A DNA stretch of 64,000 bases from NCBI GenBank assembly GCA_045576235.1, contig JAZNGA010000029.1, positions 1 to 64,000 on the forward strand, read 5' to 3'. Made by a program: the position numbers and the translations under genes. The stretch is from SIG437 sp045576235 (GTDB lineage: Bacteria > Bacillota > Clostridia > UBA1381 > UBA9506). Below, piece by piece: positions 7,858 through 15,695 of the stretch (positions are counted from its first letter, which is position 1; each line of letters begins with the position of its first letter). The notes below the pieces were generated by a model. It searched no databases. It was not told the origin of the DNA and was given only the letters and a program-made list of their open reading frames with translations.

Positions 7858-7945
7858 TTTTCTAACAAACTCTGAACAAAAACCGTTAAAAACGGCAACA
7901 CGCAAAATTCGAGCACACAAAAGGGCTTTGAAGGGCGTGTGTCCC
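7858..7945. repeat. Dispersed intergenic repeat, copy 3 (hairpin arm lost)
   Basis: The core words CTAACAAACTCTGAACAAAAACC, a small stem (CCGTTAAAAACGG) and GAGCACACAAAAGGGCTTTGAAGG are present. The partner arm of the large hairpin is replaced by the end of the aldehyde dehydrogenase gene, leaving only a weak stem. This looks like truncation at the ALDH stop codon. Confidence 0.75.
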
Positions 7946-9325
7946 TCACCTCAAAAACATATGTAAGAGCTTCTCATAAAATTTGTTATATGGCTGATAA
8001 CGCATCGGCAAATCAAGCCATGTCTTTTTATCCATAACTGATTTATAATGCGAAAATGCTTCAAATCCGTCTTTGCCGTGATATGAACCCATACCGCTTT
8101 CACCAACTCCTCCGAAGCCCATTTCGCTTGTTGCAAGATGAACTACAACATCGTTGATGCAGCCGCCACCATATGAAAGTTCTTTTGTAACACGATTAAT
8201 ATGTTTTTTATTGTTTGAGAACAGGTACAACGCAAGAGGTTTATCCTTATCTTTAAGCTCATCAATCAACTCATCAAAATCATCGAATTCAAGTACAGGC
8301 ATGATAGGTCCGAAGATTTCCTCACCCATAACTGCATCACTTTCTGTTACATTGTCCATAACAGTAGGAGCGATTTTGTTTGTCTTGCTGTTTGTTTCTC
8401 CGCCGATAACAACCTTATTCTTATCTATAAGCGCGCTGAGTCTTTCAAAATGTCTTTCATTGATTATCTTGCCATAGCCTTTATTCTCTAACGGATTATC
8501 CCCATATTGTTTCTTTATCTGCTTAATAACTTCAACTATAAATTCAGCTTTTATCGAGCTTTCGCAAAGAATATAATCAGGAGCAACACAAGTCTGACCG
8601 CAGTTCAAATATTTACCAAACACAATTCTTCTTGCCGCAAGTTTAATGTTTGCGCTTTTATCCACAATGCAAGGGCTCTTTCCACCAAGCTCAAGAACTG
8701 CAGGAGTGAGATGTTCTGCCGTATGACGAAGAACTTCTTTACCAACTGCCTGACTTCCTGTGAAAAACACAAAATCAAATTTCTGTTCTAAAAGAGCCGT
8801 GTTTTCAGCTCTCCCCCCCGTAACCACCGCGACATATTCAGGTGCAAAGCATTCTTTTACGATTTTCTCTATAATCCTGCTTGTTGCAGGTGAATATGCG
8901 CTCGGTTTAACAATCGCTGTGTTACCTGCTGCAATAGCGTCTGCAAGCGGATCAATAGTCAAAAGAAAAGGATAGTTCCACGGGCTCATAATAAGTGTAT
9001 TGCCGTAAGGAACGGGTTGCCTAAAGCAACGCGCGGCAAAGTTCGTAATTGGAGTTGCAACTGTTTTTCTCTTTGCAAATCTCCTTGTGTGACGAATCAT
9101 ATATGAGATTTCGGAAAGCACAAGACCACTTTCACACATAAATCCTTCAAAACGGCTTTTACCAAGGTCAGCTGTTAAAGCATCATTTACTTCAGTCTGA
9201 TATTTCTTCACGGCGCTGTAAAGCTTTTTAAGCTGTTCAACACGGAATTTAACCGGAATTGTAGCTCCCGTTTTATAATATTTTCTCTGCTTTTCAAGCA
9301 GGCTTGTTATCTGTTCACCTGTCAT
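7946..9325 (-). CDS. Aldehyde dehydrogenase (ALDH family 3-like)
   Basis: This 459-residue protein has the length of the short class 3 ALDHs. The general-base glutamate lies in LELGGKSPCIV (about residue 210) and the catalytic cysteine in FGKYLNCGQTCVAPDY (about residue 245). The cofactor-binding MSPWNYPF is near residue 115. It oxidises an aldehyde to a carboxylate with NAD(P)+, or works in reverse with its partner alcohol dehydrogenase. It starts 1 bp after the Fe-ADH stop and is third in the MarR operon, so the pair probably handles a toxic aldehyde or alcohol sensed by MarR. The actual substrate is unknown. Confidence 0.9.
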   Translation of the reverse strand: MTGEQITSLLEKQRKYYKTGATIPVKFRVEQLKKLYSAVKKYQTEVNDALTADLGKSRFEGFMCESGLVLSEISYMIRHTRRFAKRKTVATPITNFAARCFRQPVPYGNTLIMSPWNYPFLLTIDPLADAIAAGNTAIVKPSAYSPATSRIIEKIVKECFAPEYVAVVTGGRAENTALLEQKFDFVFFTGSQAVGKEVLRHTAEHLTPAVLELGGKSPCIVDKSANIKLAARRIVFGKYLNCGQTCVAPDYILCESSIKAEFIVEVIKQIKKQYGDNPLENKGYGKIINERHFERLSALIDKNKVVIGGETNSKTNKIAPTVMDNVTESDAVMGEEIFGPIMPVLEFDDFDELIDELKDKDKPLALYLFSNNKKHINRVTKELSYGGGCINDVVVHLATSEMGFGGVGESGMGSYHGKDGFEAFSHYKSVMDKKTWLDLPMRYQPYNKFYEKLLHMFLR

Positions 9326-9326
9326 T

Positions 9327-10535
9327 TTATTTACTCCAATCTGAAATCATATAGTAAAAACTTTCTAATTCCTTTCTTGTCATAAGCTTTGGTACCGGAT
9401 AAAGCGGATTTGCTTCTTTTTCAGCGTGTTTTGATAAATAGAAAATGTCCTTCTTTTTAATGCCTTCAATCCTATTAGAAATTCCCATATCAGAATTGAG
9501 CTGCTTTATGGCATCAATGAATTTCCTGGCACCGATTTCGCAGGAATCGTTTTCATCGCAAATTCCTGCATAAGAACCGAGTTTATGAAGCTTTTTATGT
9601 ATGCTTTTGCCGTAAGCTTCAAGCACATAGGACATAATAACCGTATTGGCAAGTCCGTGCGGTGTTCCATAAAGACCTCCCAATGCATGTGCAAGAGCGT
9701 GAATATATCCAACATAAGATTTTGAGAATGCTATCCCTGCCTTGTATGCGCTATGCAACATATTTTCTCTTGCGGTATGATTTTTTCCATCAGAATATGC
9801 TGTGTAAATATTTTCAAAGACAAGCTTTGTTGCATCTAGCGCAAGTCTGCGCGTTTCTTTTGTTGTAGAACGACCGATGTATGCTTCTACAGCGTGCGTA
9901 AGCGCATCCATTCCCGTAGTTGCTGTTAAATGCGGCGGGAGAGAATATGTAAGTGTTGCATCCAAAACTGCGTAATGCGGAATTACGGGGAAACTCATTA
10001 TTGCATATTTATGATGTGTTTCAGAATCAGTAATCATTGCGGCAAGTGTTGTTTCACTACCTGTCCCTGCTGTTGTGGGGATTGCGATAAATGTGGGCAA
10101 CTTGCGCCACGCCTTGAGTTTCCCGCCTAGCTGATTTACTGTTCTTTTTGGATATGTAACACGAACACCAACCGCTTTAGCACAGTCCATCGCCGAACCG
10201 CCGCCAATAGCAATAATGGCATCACATTTATTTTTGTGATACAGCTTCAATGCATCCTCAACATTTATAACTGTCGGATTCGGAAGTGTTTCATCATAAA
10301 CCGCACATGAAATTTTGCTTATATTCAATGCATCCAGGACAATCTTTAACAATCCGCTACTAACAATTCCCTTGTCTGTGACAACAAGCACAGATGTTGC
10401 TTTTTCTTTCTCTAACACTTTTCCAATTTCACTGCAGGAATTTATGATTTCCGGCTCTCTGTATGGAAGCACCGGCAGAGCCATTCTAAATGCCGCCTGA
10501 AACAGACGACAATATGCTGATTTAATAAAAAACAT
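9327..10535 (-). CDS. Iron-containing alcohol dehydrogenase
   Basis: This is a group III (Fe-type) alcohol dehydrogenase of ~402 residues. It has the NAD(P)-binding GGGSAMDCAKAVG (about residue 100) and metal ligands in DALTHAVEAYIG and HALAHALGGLYGTPHGLAN (about residues 205-280). It interconverts alcohols and aldehydes in the cytoplasm. A GTG at 10547 is in frame, but ATG 10535 has GAGG six bases upstream and is preferred. It directly follows marR and precedes the ALDH, giving a two-step alcohol/aldehyde/acid route under one regulator. Confidence 0.9.
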   Translation of the reverse strand: MFFIKSAYCRLFQAAFRMALPVLPYREPEIINSCSEIGKVLEKEKATSVLVVTDKGIVSSGLLKIVLDALNISKISCAVYDETLPNPTVINVEDALKLYHKNKCDAIIAIGGGSAMDCAKAVGVRVTYPKRTVNQLGGKLKAWRKLPTFIAIPTTAGTGSETTLAAMITDSETHHKYAIMSFPVIPHYAVLDATLTYSLPPHLTATTGMDALTHAVEAYIGRSTTKETRRLALDATKLVFENIYTAYSDGKNHTARENMLHSAYKAGIAFSKSYVGYIHALAHALGGLYGTPHGLANTVIMSYVLEAYGKSIHKKLHKLGSYAGICDENDSCEIGARKFIDAIKQLNSDMGISNRIEGIKKKDIFYLSKHAEKEANPLYPVPKLMTRKELESFYYMISDWSK

Positions 10536-10547
10536 AATTAACCTCAC

Positions 10548-10991
10548 TTATTCATAGGATTTTGCTGCTTTATCTATATTTTCACTTATTACATTCAAAC
10601 TGCGGTAAAATATGGCCCTGTCCTCATCTGAGATGCCTACGCTTATTTCATCTAAGACAGCAGCAATTTTGTCTGCAATTCTTTTTCCTGCACGCATTCC
10701 TCTTTCTGTGAGCTCAAAAGGAGCATTATATCTCTTTTTGCTATCAGATTTGCAGACAAGATAAGCGTTTTTCTCAAGATAGTCAAGACTTCGTGAAATA
10801 GTTGCTTTATCTTCTTCACAACGCTCGCAAAGCTCCTTTGATGTCAGCTCTTTTGATATGTATAAATAGTATAAGCAGGAAATATGAGGACTTCTGAGTT
10901 CATAGTTTTTCATTTCTTCATTTTTGATTTTACGAATGTTTCTGTTTATTCTGTTTAAAAGAACCGTAAATGTTTCAAATCGCTCTTCCAT
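10548..10991 (-). CDS. MarR family transcriptional regulator
   Basis: This ~147-residue winged-helix protein has the MarR order: a helical N-terminus, the recognition region LTSKELCERCEEDKATISRSL (about residues 50-72), and the wing and C-terminal dimerisation helices. The longer reading from TTG 11006 includes the GGAGG ribosome binding site as codons, so ATG 10991 is the true start. It is first in the operon with Fe-ADH and ALDH. Two inverted repeats cover its promoter and are the expected autoregulatory sites; the ligand may be an aldehyde or phenolic compound, which is inference. Confidence 0.9.
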   Translation of the reverse strand: MEERFETFTVLLNRINRNIRKIKNEEMKNYELRSPHISCLYYLYISKELTSKELCERCEEDKATISRSLDYLEKNAYLVCKSDSKKRYNAPFELTERGMRAGKRIADKIAAVLDEISVGISDEDRAIFYRSLNVISENIDKAAKSYE

Positions 10992-11014
10992 TGATTTTAC
11001 CTCCAAAAGAAAAA

Positions 11015-11074
11015 ACTTGTTGAAATTTCAACAAGTAAAGTATAACAAAAACTTGTTGAGATGTCAACAAGTTT
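11015..11074 (-). promoter_or_regulatory. MarR-operon promoter with two operator palindromes
   Basis: TTGACA (11062-11067) and TATACT (11039-11044) lie 17 bp apart on the minus strand. A perfect 22-bp palindrome, ACTTGTTGAAATTTCAACAAGT, occupies 11015-11036 just downstream of the -10 box. A second copy with one internal mismatch (11049-11074) covers the -35 box. The half-site CTTGTTGA matches the MarR-type pattern. Centres are 36 bp apart, about 3.4 helical turns. Confidence 0.9.
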
Positions 11075-11143
11075 GGAAAATTTATTGTTTTAGAAGCAGA
11101 AACCATCTGAGCTTTCCTGCGATAATCTCCAAATCTCATCTCC

Positions 11144-11262
11144 TGACATTTTCTTACCAAAACAGAACAAAAACTGCTAAAAACGTCAACACTAATTTTG
11201 AGCACACAAAAAGGCTTTGAAGGACGCACACCCCTCAAAGCCTTGTTTTAAACATTTTATCG
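11144..11262. repeat. Dispersed intergenic repeat, copy 4, with terminator hairpin
   Basis: The hairpin 11211-11244 (AAGGCTTTGAAGG...CCCTCAAAGCCTT) is preceded on the plus strand by GAGCACACAAA and an imperfect small stem. On the minus strand the stem is followed by TTTTTGTG, so it can terminate the polymer operon ending at 11273. Confidence 0.85.
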
Positions 11263-11272
11263 TTATTCAATT

Positions 11273-13171
11273 TCAGAGCTTTTCATATTTATCTATAAAT
11301 GACTCACATTCCTCTATGGGAAGTGCTTTGGAATAGTACCAGCCTTGGATAAAATCACAGTCAGATGAAGAAACAAGCGTGTTTTGTTCTTCAGTTTCCA
11401 CGCCCTCACAAATAACCTTGATATTAAGGCTGTGCGCAAGCGCGATAATTCCGGAAAACAGGTCTTTGCCTTTTTCGTTTTCAGTTTTGAACAAAATATC
11501 ACGGTCAATTTTGACAACATCAATAGGATAGTCGCACAAATTTGCAAGGGATGTATATCCGCTTCCCAAATCGTCAAGATAAACTCTGAACCCAAGCTCC
11601 TTACACATTCTCACATTTTCTGTTGCAGTTTCTCTATCTTTTTCCATAGCATCTTCAGTAATCTCAATAGCAATCTTTGATTTGTCAAAGCTGAAACTAT
11701 TTGAAATCATCTTGAGTTTATCAATGAAGGTTTCTTCAGAAAGTGTGATTCTTGTAAAGTTGCAGGAAAGAGCGATGTTTTCAAAAGGCGAACCCTTCCA
11801 TTTTTCAAGCTGACGGCAGGCAAGCTCAAAGATATAAAAGTCGTGCTTGCTAATTAAACCTGCTATTTCCATATTTTCAATATATTTGCCGGGCCCGACA
11901 AGTCCTTTATCGGGGCTATCCCACCTTGAGAGAGCTTCTGCAGAAACAATCTTCTTCGTTTTGTTATCAACGATAAACTGTAAATATATCTTAAATTCAT
12001 TGTTTTCAAAACCTTTTAAAATGCTTTCGGTGATTTTCTTTTCTTCCTGAATCATATTCATAGAATGAGTGTCACAGAAAACAATCTGCTTTTCCGTTCC
12101 AAAAATTCTGTTACAGTTCTTTCTGAGATTAAAAAGCAAAATTTCACAGTTTCTGTCAGAACTTCCAAGATGATAGACAGCAGAGTGAAACACAAGCTTG
12201 TTGTTTTTCTCCTTTACTGCTTCAAAGCTGTTGAGCTTATTCATAACCTCGGTGAGTCTTTTTTTAGCCTCATCCTCATTTGTAGCCTGATATGCAAAGG
12301 CAAATCCGTTTTCAGTAATTCGTGCAGAGATTTCTCTGTCTCCCGTGTGCTCCGAAAGAACGGACACTGTGTATTTAAGCACATCATCAAAAGAACTGTC
12401 ACCGTGATAAGAACGAAGATAACTGCTGTCTAAAATAATATATGCAATATGATAAAGGCTTCTTGAAATATCGCTTATGGTAAACTTAAAATGATATTTG
12501 AAAAATTGCAGATTTCCCATTCCTGTCTCGGAATCTGTCATCTTATCTGCCGCATTTTCCCTGCGGATGCGTTTAATGCGAAAAATCAGCAAAATCACAG
12601 CAAAGAGCAAGCCAAAGCAAAAAACAAGTGCCAGCATAATCCAAATGTAATTTATCTTTGCATTTTCCGCCATGTGAGAAAGATATATTCCGCTTTTGAC
12701 ATCTTCTGAAATTCCGCCTGCTGATGCTTTGATTTTTGAAATCAAGCTATCATCCATAAGGCTTGTGAAAACAAGACCTTCTCTCACGGTTTCACCGTCT
12801 TTTTCAAAGGACACGAGTTCCAAATAATCCTTATAATAAGGCAGGGTGCTGATGTTTTCAGAAGAAGAAACAATCTCCACCTGCAGATTTTCTCCCATTA
12901 TATTTTTATCAGCTCTGTTTCCATTGATATAAACAAAATCCACACCTGAGCGTTCAGAAATAACGCCCAGCATATCAGGGATAACACCACAGTATGTGTC
13001 TGTTTCTTCATCATAAAATTCAAGCGGAAAATTATCGCCGCTTCCTGCTACATAGACACAATTTCCAAAGCCTTCTGTTTTTTCTGTAGTATAAACCTCG
13101 GCAAGCGCCGGCTGAACACAAAAAGCAGCCAGCAAGAACATTATAATCATACATTTTCTCATTTTCCACAT
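11273..13171 (-). CDS. Membrane-bound c-di-GMP phosphodiesterase (degenerate GGDEF + EAL)
   Basis: It starts at ATG 13171, or 13162; a longer frame from 13246 would overlap the glycosyltransferase by 62 bp and lacks an RBS. The order is signal peptide, an extracytoplasmic sensor of ~140 residues resembling solute-binding protein family 3 (FPLEFYDEETDTYCGVIPDML), one membrane segment, a GGDEF-like domain with the signature decayed to ITENGF, and a C-terminal EAL domain. The EAL residues look intact: AEALSRW, IEITED, LDDLGSGYTSL, VVKIDRD, CEGVETEEQ. It should hydrolyse c-di-GMP to pGpG. It is last in the riboswitch-led operon, so the operon that c-di-GMP switches on would also make an enzyme that lowers c-di-GMP. 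Confidence 0.85.
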   Translation of the reverse strand: MWKMRKCMIIMFLLAAFCVQPALAEVYTTEKTEGFGNCVYVAGSGDNFPLEFYDEETDTYCGVIPDMLGVISERSGVDFVYINGNRADKNIMGENLQVEIVSSSENISTLPYYKDYLELVSFEKDGETVREGLVFTSLMDDSLISKIKASAGGISEDVKSGIYLSHMAENAKINYIWIMLALVFCFGLLFAVILLIFRIKRIRRENAADKMTDSETGMGNLQFFKYHFKFTISDISRSLYHIAYIILDSSYLRSYHGDSSFDDVLKYTVSVLSEHTGDREISARITENGFAFAYQATNEDEAKKRLTEVMNKLNSFEAVKEKNNKLVFHSAVYHLGSSDRNCEILLFNLRKNCNRIFGTEKQIVFCDTHSMNMIQEEKKITESILKGFENNEFKIYLQFIVDNKTKKIVSAEALSRWDSPDKGLVGPGKYIENMEIAGLISKHDFYIFELACRQLEKWKGSPFENIALSCNFTRITLSEETFIDKLKMISNSFSFDKSKIAIEITEDAMEKDRETATENVRMCKELGFRVYLDDLGSGYTSLANLCDYPIDVVKIDRDILFKTENEKGKDLFSGIIALAHSLNIKVICEGVETEEQNTLVSSSDCDFIQGWYYSKALPIEECESFIDKYEKL

Positions 13172-13184
13172 CACCTCGCCTCTA

Positions 13185-14588
13185 TTAAATGTTGATTCCT
13201 TTTCGTTCAATGCGTCCCCAATCAAGCTTTTTCTTTTTATAGCCACGAAACGCCGTGAGTCTTACAAATGCCATTATAAATCTTAATGTTGTGACCTCAA
13301 AAAAGCAAAGCATAATTGCTTTCATACAGTCTTTGAAGGTAACCGTCAAATCAATGGTCTGTATTCTTGAAAAGAATGCCGTCAGCGTCAGGATTGAATT
13401 ATATGCGGCATAAATAAGCATAAAAAGGAGCATAAACGGCAAATTGAGCAAATCTAAAAAGAATGCCCCTATCATCGTAAACACGCCAAAAACTTCGATA
13501 AATGGCGAAAGCAGCTCATATAGCAAAAAATACATATATGAAATAAAGCCGACTGCACCAAATTTAGGATTTCCCATCATCTTTTTATGTTTCCACATAG
13601 TCTGAAAAAGTCCAAGATGCCAACGCTTTCTCTGCTTTTTCAAATCTCCCAGCTTTTCGGGAACCTGCGTCCAGCAAACCGCATCAGTTGCATATTTGAT
13701 GGAGTATGGAATCTGGTTTGTAAGGCAATAGTTATGAAGCTTCACCACAAGCTCCATATCTTCTCCCATTGTGCCGTGGTCATAACCGCCTGCCGCAATT
13801 ACAGTTTCCTTTTTAAACATTCCAAATGCTCCTGATATAATAAGCGAACCGTTGAAATGGTCAAACAAAATCCTTGATGCCAAAAATGAACGGTCATATT
13901 CCAAAAGCTGCATACACGCTAAAACATTTTTAGGCAGTCTGTATTTTATAACTCTGCCACTTTTAAGCGTGACATCATTACAAGGTCTCACAGTTCCGCC
14001 CACAGCAACCACATTTTCTTCTTCCAGAACTGGAATCACAATTTTTTTCAGTGAATCAAACTGCAAAACAGAGTCTGCATCCATACAGATAAAATAAGGA
14101 TATTGTGCGGCGTTAATGCCCATGTTCAGCGCATCTGCTTTTCCTCCGTTTTTCTTGCGGATGAGAGTAAGAGGAACTTTCTGCTCATAAGATTCATAAA
14201 TAAATTCCTCAGGCTGACACGCTATGCTTCTGTGGAGAGGCCGTCTCACAGGATGCATATTATATGCTTCAATTAAAACGCGCGATGTTTCATCCTTTGA
14301 GCCGTCATCCACAACGATAATCTCATAGAGCTTATACTCAAGCGAAAGCAAGGATTTGACCGTCTGCACAACCGTCACTTCTTCGTTATATGCAGGAACA
14401 ACAATTGTTATCGGCACAAAATAGTTATCTGTAAACTTATTCATCAGTTTGTCCTGCATCTTTTTTCTGTAAAGAGTGGATGCACCGACAACCACCGATA
14501 AAAACAAAAAGGTTGAATAGCCTATTAGGTAGAACAAAAACAAGGCGCTGATAATATCGAAAATATTTTTTATTGTTTCCATTTCCAT
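13185..14588 (-). CDS. Processive family 2 glycosyltransferase, cellulose/PNAG-synthase type
   Basis: This 467-residue membrane enzyme has one N-terminal and three to four C-terminal membrane segments. The cytosolic GT2 domain shows DDG (94-96), DAD (170-172), ED in GTMGEDMELV (276-277) and QRKRW (319-323). This D, DxD, D, QxxRW set marks processive synthases that polymerise a sugar from a UDP-sugar and push the chain through the membrane. No PilZ domain follows, so c-di-GMP is not expected to bind it directly as in BcsA. It overlaps the HEAT gene by one base (TAATG). The polymer is unknown. Confidence 0.88.
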   Translation of the reverse strand: MEMETIKNIFDIISALFLFYLIGYSTFLFLSVVVGASTLYRKKMQDKLMNKFTDNYFVPITIVVPAYNEEVTVVQTVKSLLSLEYKLYEIIVVDDGSKDETSRVLIEAYNMHPVRRPLHRSIACQPEEFIYESYEQKVPLTLIRKKNGGKADALNMGINAAQYPYFICMDADSVLQFDSLKKIVIPVLEEENVVAVGGTVRPCNDVTLKSGRVIKYRLPKNVLACMQLLEYDRSFLASRILFDHFNGSLIISGAFGMFKKETVIAAGGYDHGTMGEDMELVVKLHNYCLTNQIPYSIKYATDAVCWTQVPEKLGDLKKQRKRWHLGLFQTMWKHKKMMGNPKFGAVGFISYMYFLLYELLSPFIEVFGVFTMIGAFFLDLLNLPFMLLFMLIYAAYNSILTLTAFFSRIQTIDLTVTFKDCMKAIMLCFFEVTTLRFIMAFVRLTAFRGYKKKKLDWGRIERKGINI

Positions 14589-15694
14589 TATGCTTTCATT
14601 GCCTCACTTTCAGCGTTTCTTCTGTCAAGACGATAGCGCATAATTTCTCTTGCATAACGGTCATCGCCATCAAACACGCTTATCAAATCGTGATATGTAT
14701 AGCCGAGCTTTTCAAGACTTATGGCGCTGTTCTGTCTGATATGCCAGTTAGAGCTTAAAAGATTTTCCACTAAAATTCTAAAGGTCGCATCGCCTGGATA
14801 TGATTTGAGAGCAGAAGATGCAATCGCCTGATATTCCCAAGTTCTTCGTTCCAGATTTTCCGCAAAAGACAGAATGACTCTCTCCGCTTCAGCGCATGGA
14901 AATTTCTCAAAATATCTGATTGCCGAAAAACGAAGCTCATTGTTTGCTTTCTCGTTTGTTAAAATCTCCGTCATTTCCTCATCGCATCTGACATTGCCAA
15001 ATCGGAAAAAATTCAGAATGTTAAGCTGCATATTAACTGAATATGCACTGAAGTTTTTAAAAAGGTGCTCTTTTAGTTTCTCCTTATCACCTCGATAGCT
15101 TAAAAGTCCGTCGCAAATAAGCTTCGGATGATGAAAGGTTAAGTTTTTATCAATAATTTTGAGCGCCGAAATCACTATCTCCGGCTTATTTATACTGTAA
15201 ATTGCCTTTAAGGTGTTTTCTCTGCAATATACATTTACGCTGCGCAAAAGGTCTAAAAGGGCATTTGTGAGCTTTTCGTTCTCATAATCTTTCAGAATGT
15301 TGTATTTATGCAGTATGTATTGGAAATATGCAATCTTTAATGTGTCTTTGCTTATGTATCTGTGGGTGAGATATTCAAAGACAGAAAAAGTGTCATAAAG
15401 ATATTTCTCAACATTTTCAGGTTGGTTTTTATACACTTTTTCAAGAGCCTTATCAAAAGCAGTAATTCCTGCTGTCCTGTCAAGCTTTTTGCAAAGAAAA
15501 TCCTTATGAATCTGGGAAACAGCTTCGTTTTCTTTTATTTTTTCTATCTCATCACAAATCATTTTTTCAAACTTTAAGGAATTGGAAGAAAGCGCTTTTT
15601 CCCGATGCCTTAATATGAAAATATAAACTATGTTATATAAAATCATGCTGACACAGATTGCTATATAAACATAAATCATTATCTCAACTTTCAT
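14588..15694 (-). CDS. Membrane-anchored HEAT-repeat protein
   Basis: This 368-residue protein has a single N-terminal membrane helix (residues about 5-27, IYVYIAICVSMILYNIVYIF). It is followed by a cytoplasmic all-helical region with HEAT-like repeats, clearest near residues 165-350 (e.g. SNWHIRQNSAISLEKLGY). HEAT proteins are scaffolds. Because it lies between the glycosidase-like gene and the synthase, with 1-bp spacing on each side, it probably organises the synthase complex at the membrane. No enzymatic motif is seen. Confidence 0.75.
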   Translation of the reverse strand: MKVEIMIYVYIAICVSMILYNIVYIFILRHREKALSSNSLKFEKMICDEIEKIKENEAVSQIHKDFLCKKLDRTAGITAFDKALEKVYKNQPENVEKYLYDTFSVFEYLTHRYISKDTLKIAYFQYILHKYNILKDYENEKLTNALLDLLRSVNVYCRENTLKAIYSINKPEIVISALKIIDKNLTFHHPKLICDGLLSYRGDKEKLKEHLFKNFSAYSVNMQLNILNFFRFGNVRCDEEMTEILTNEKANNELRFSAIRYFEKFPCAEAERVILSFAENLERRTWEYQAIASSALKSYPGDATFRILVENLLSSNWHIRQNSAISLEKLGYTYHDLISVFDGDDRYAREIMRYRLDRRNAESEAMKA

Positions 15695-15695
15695 A

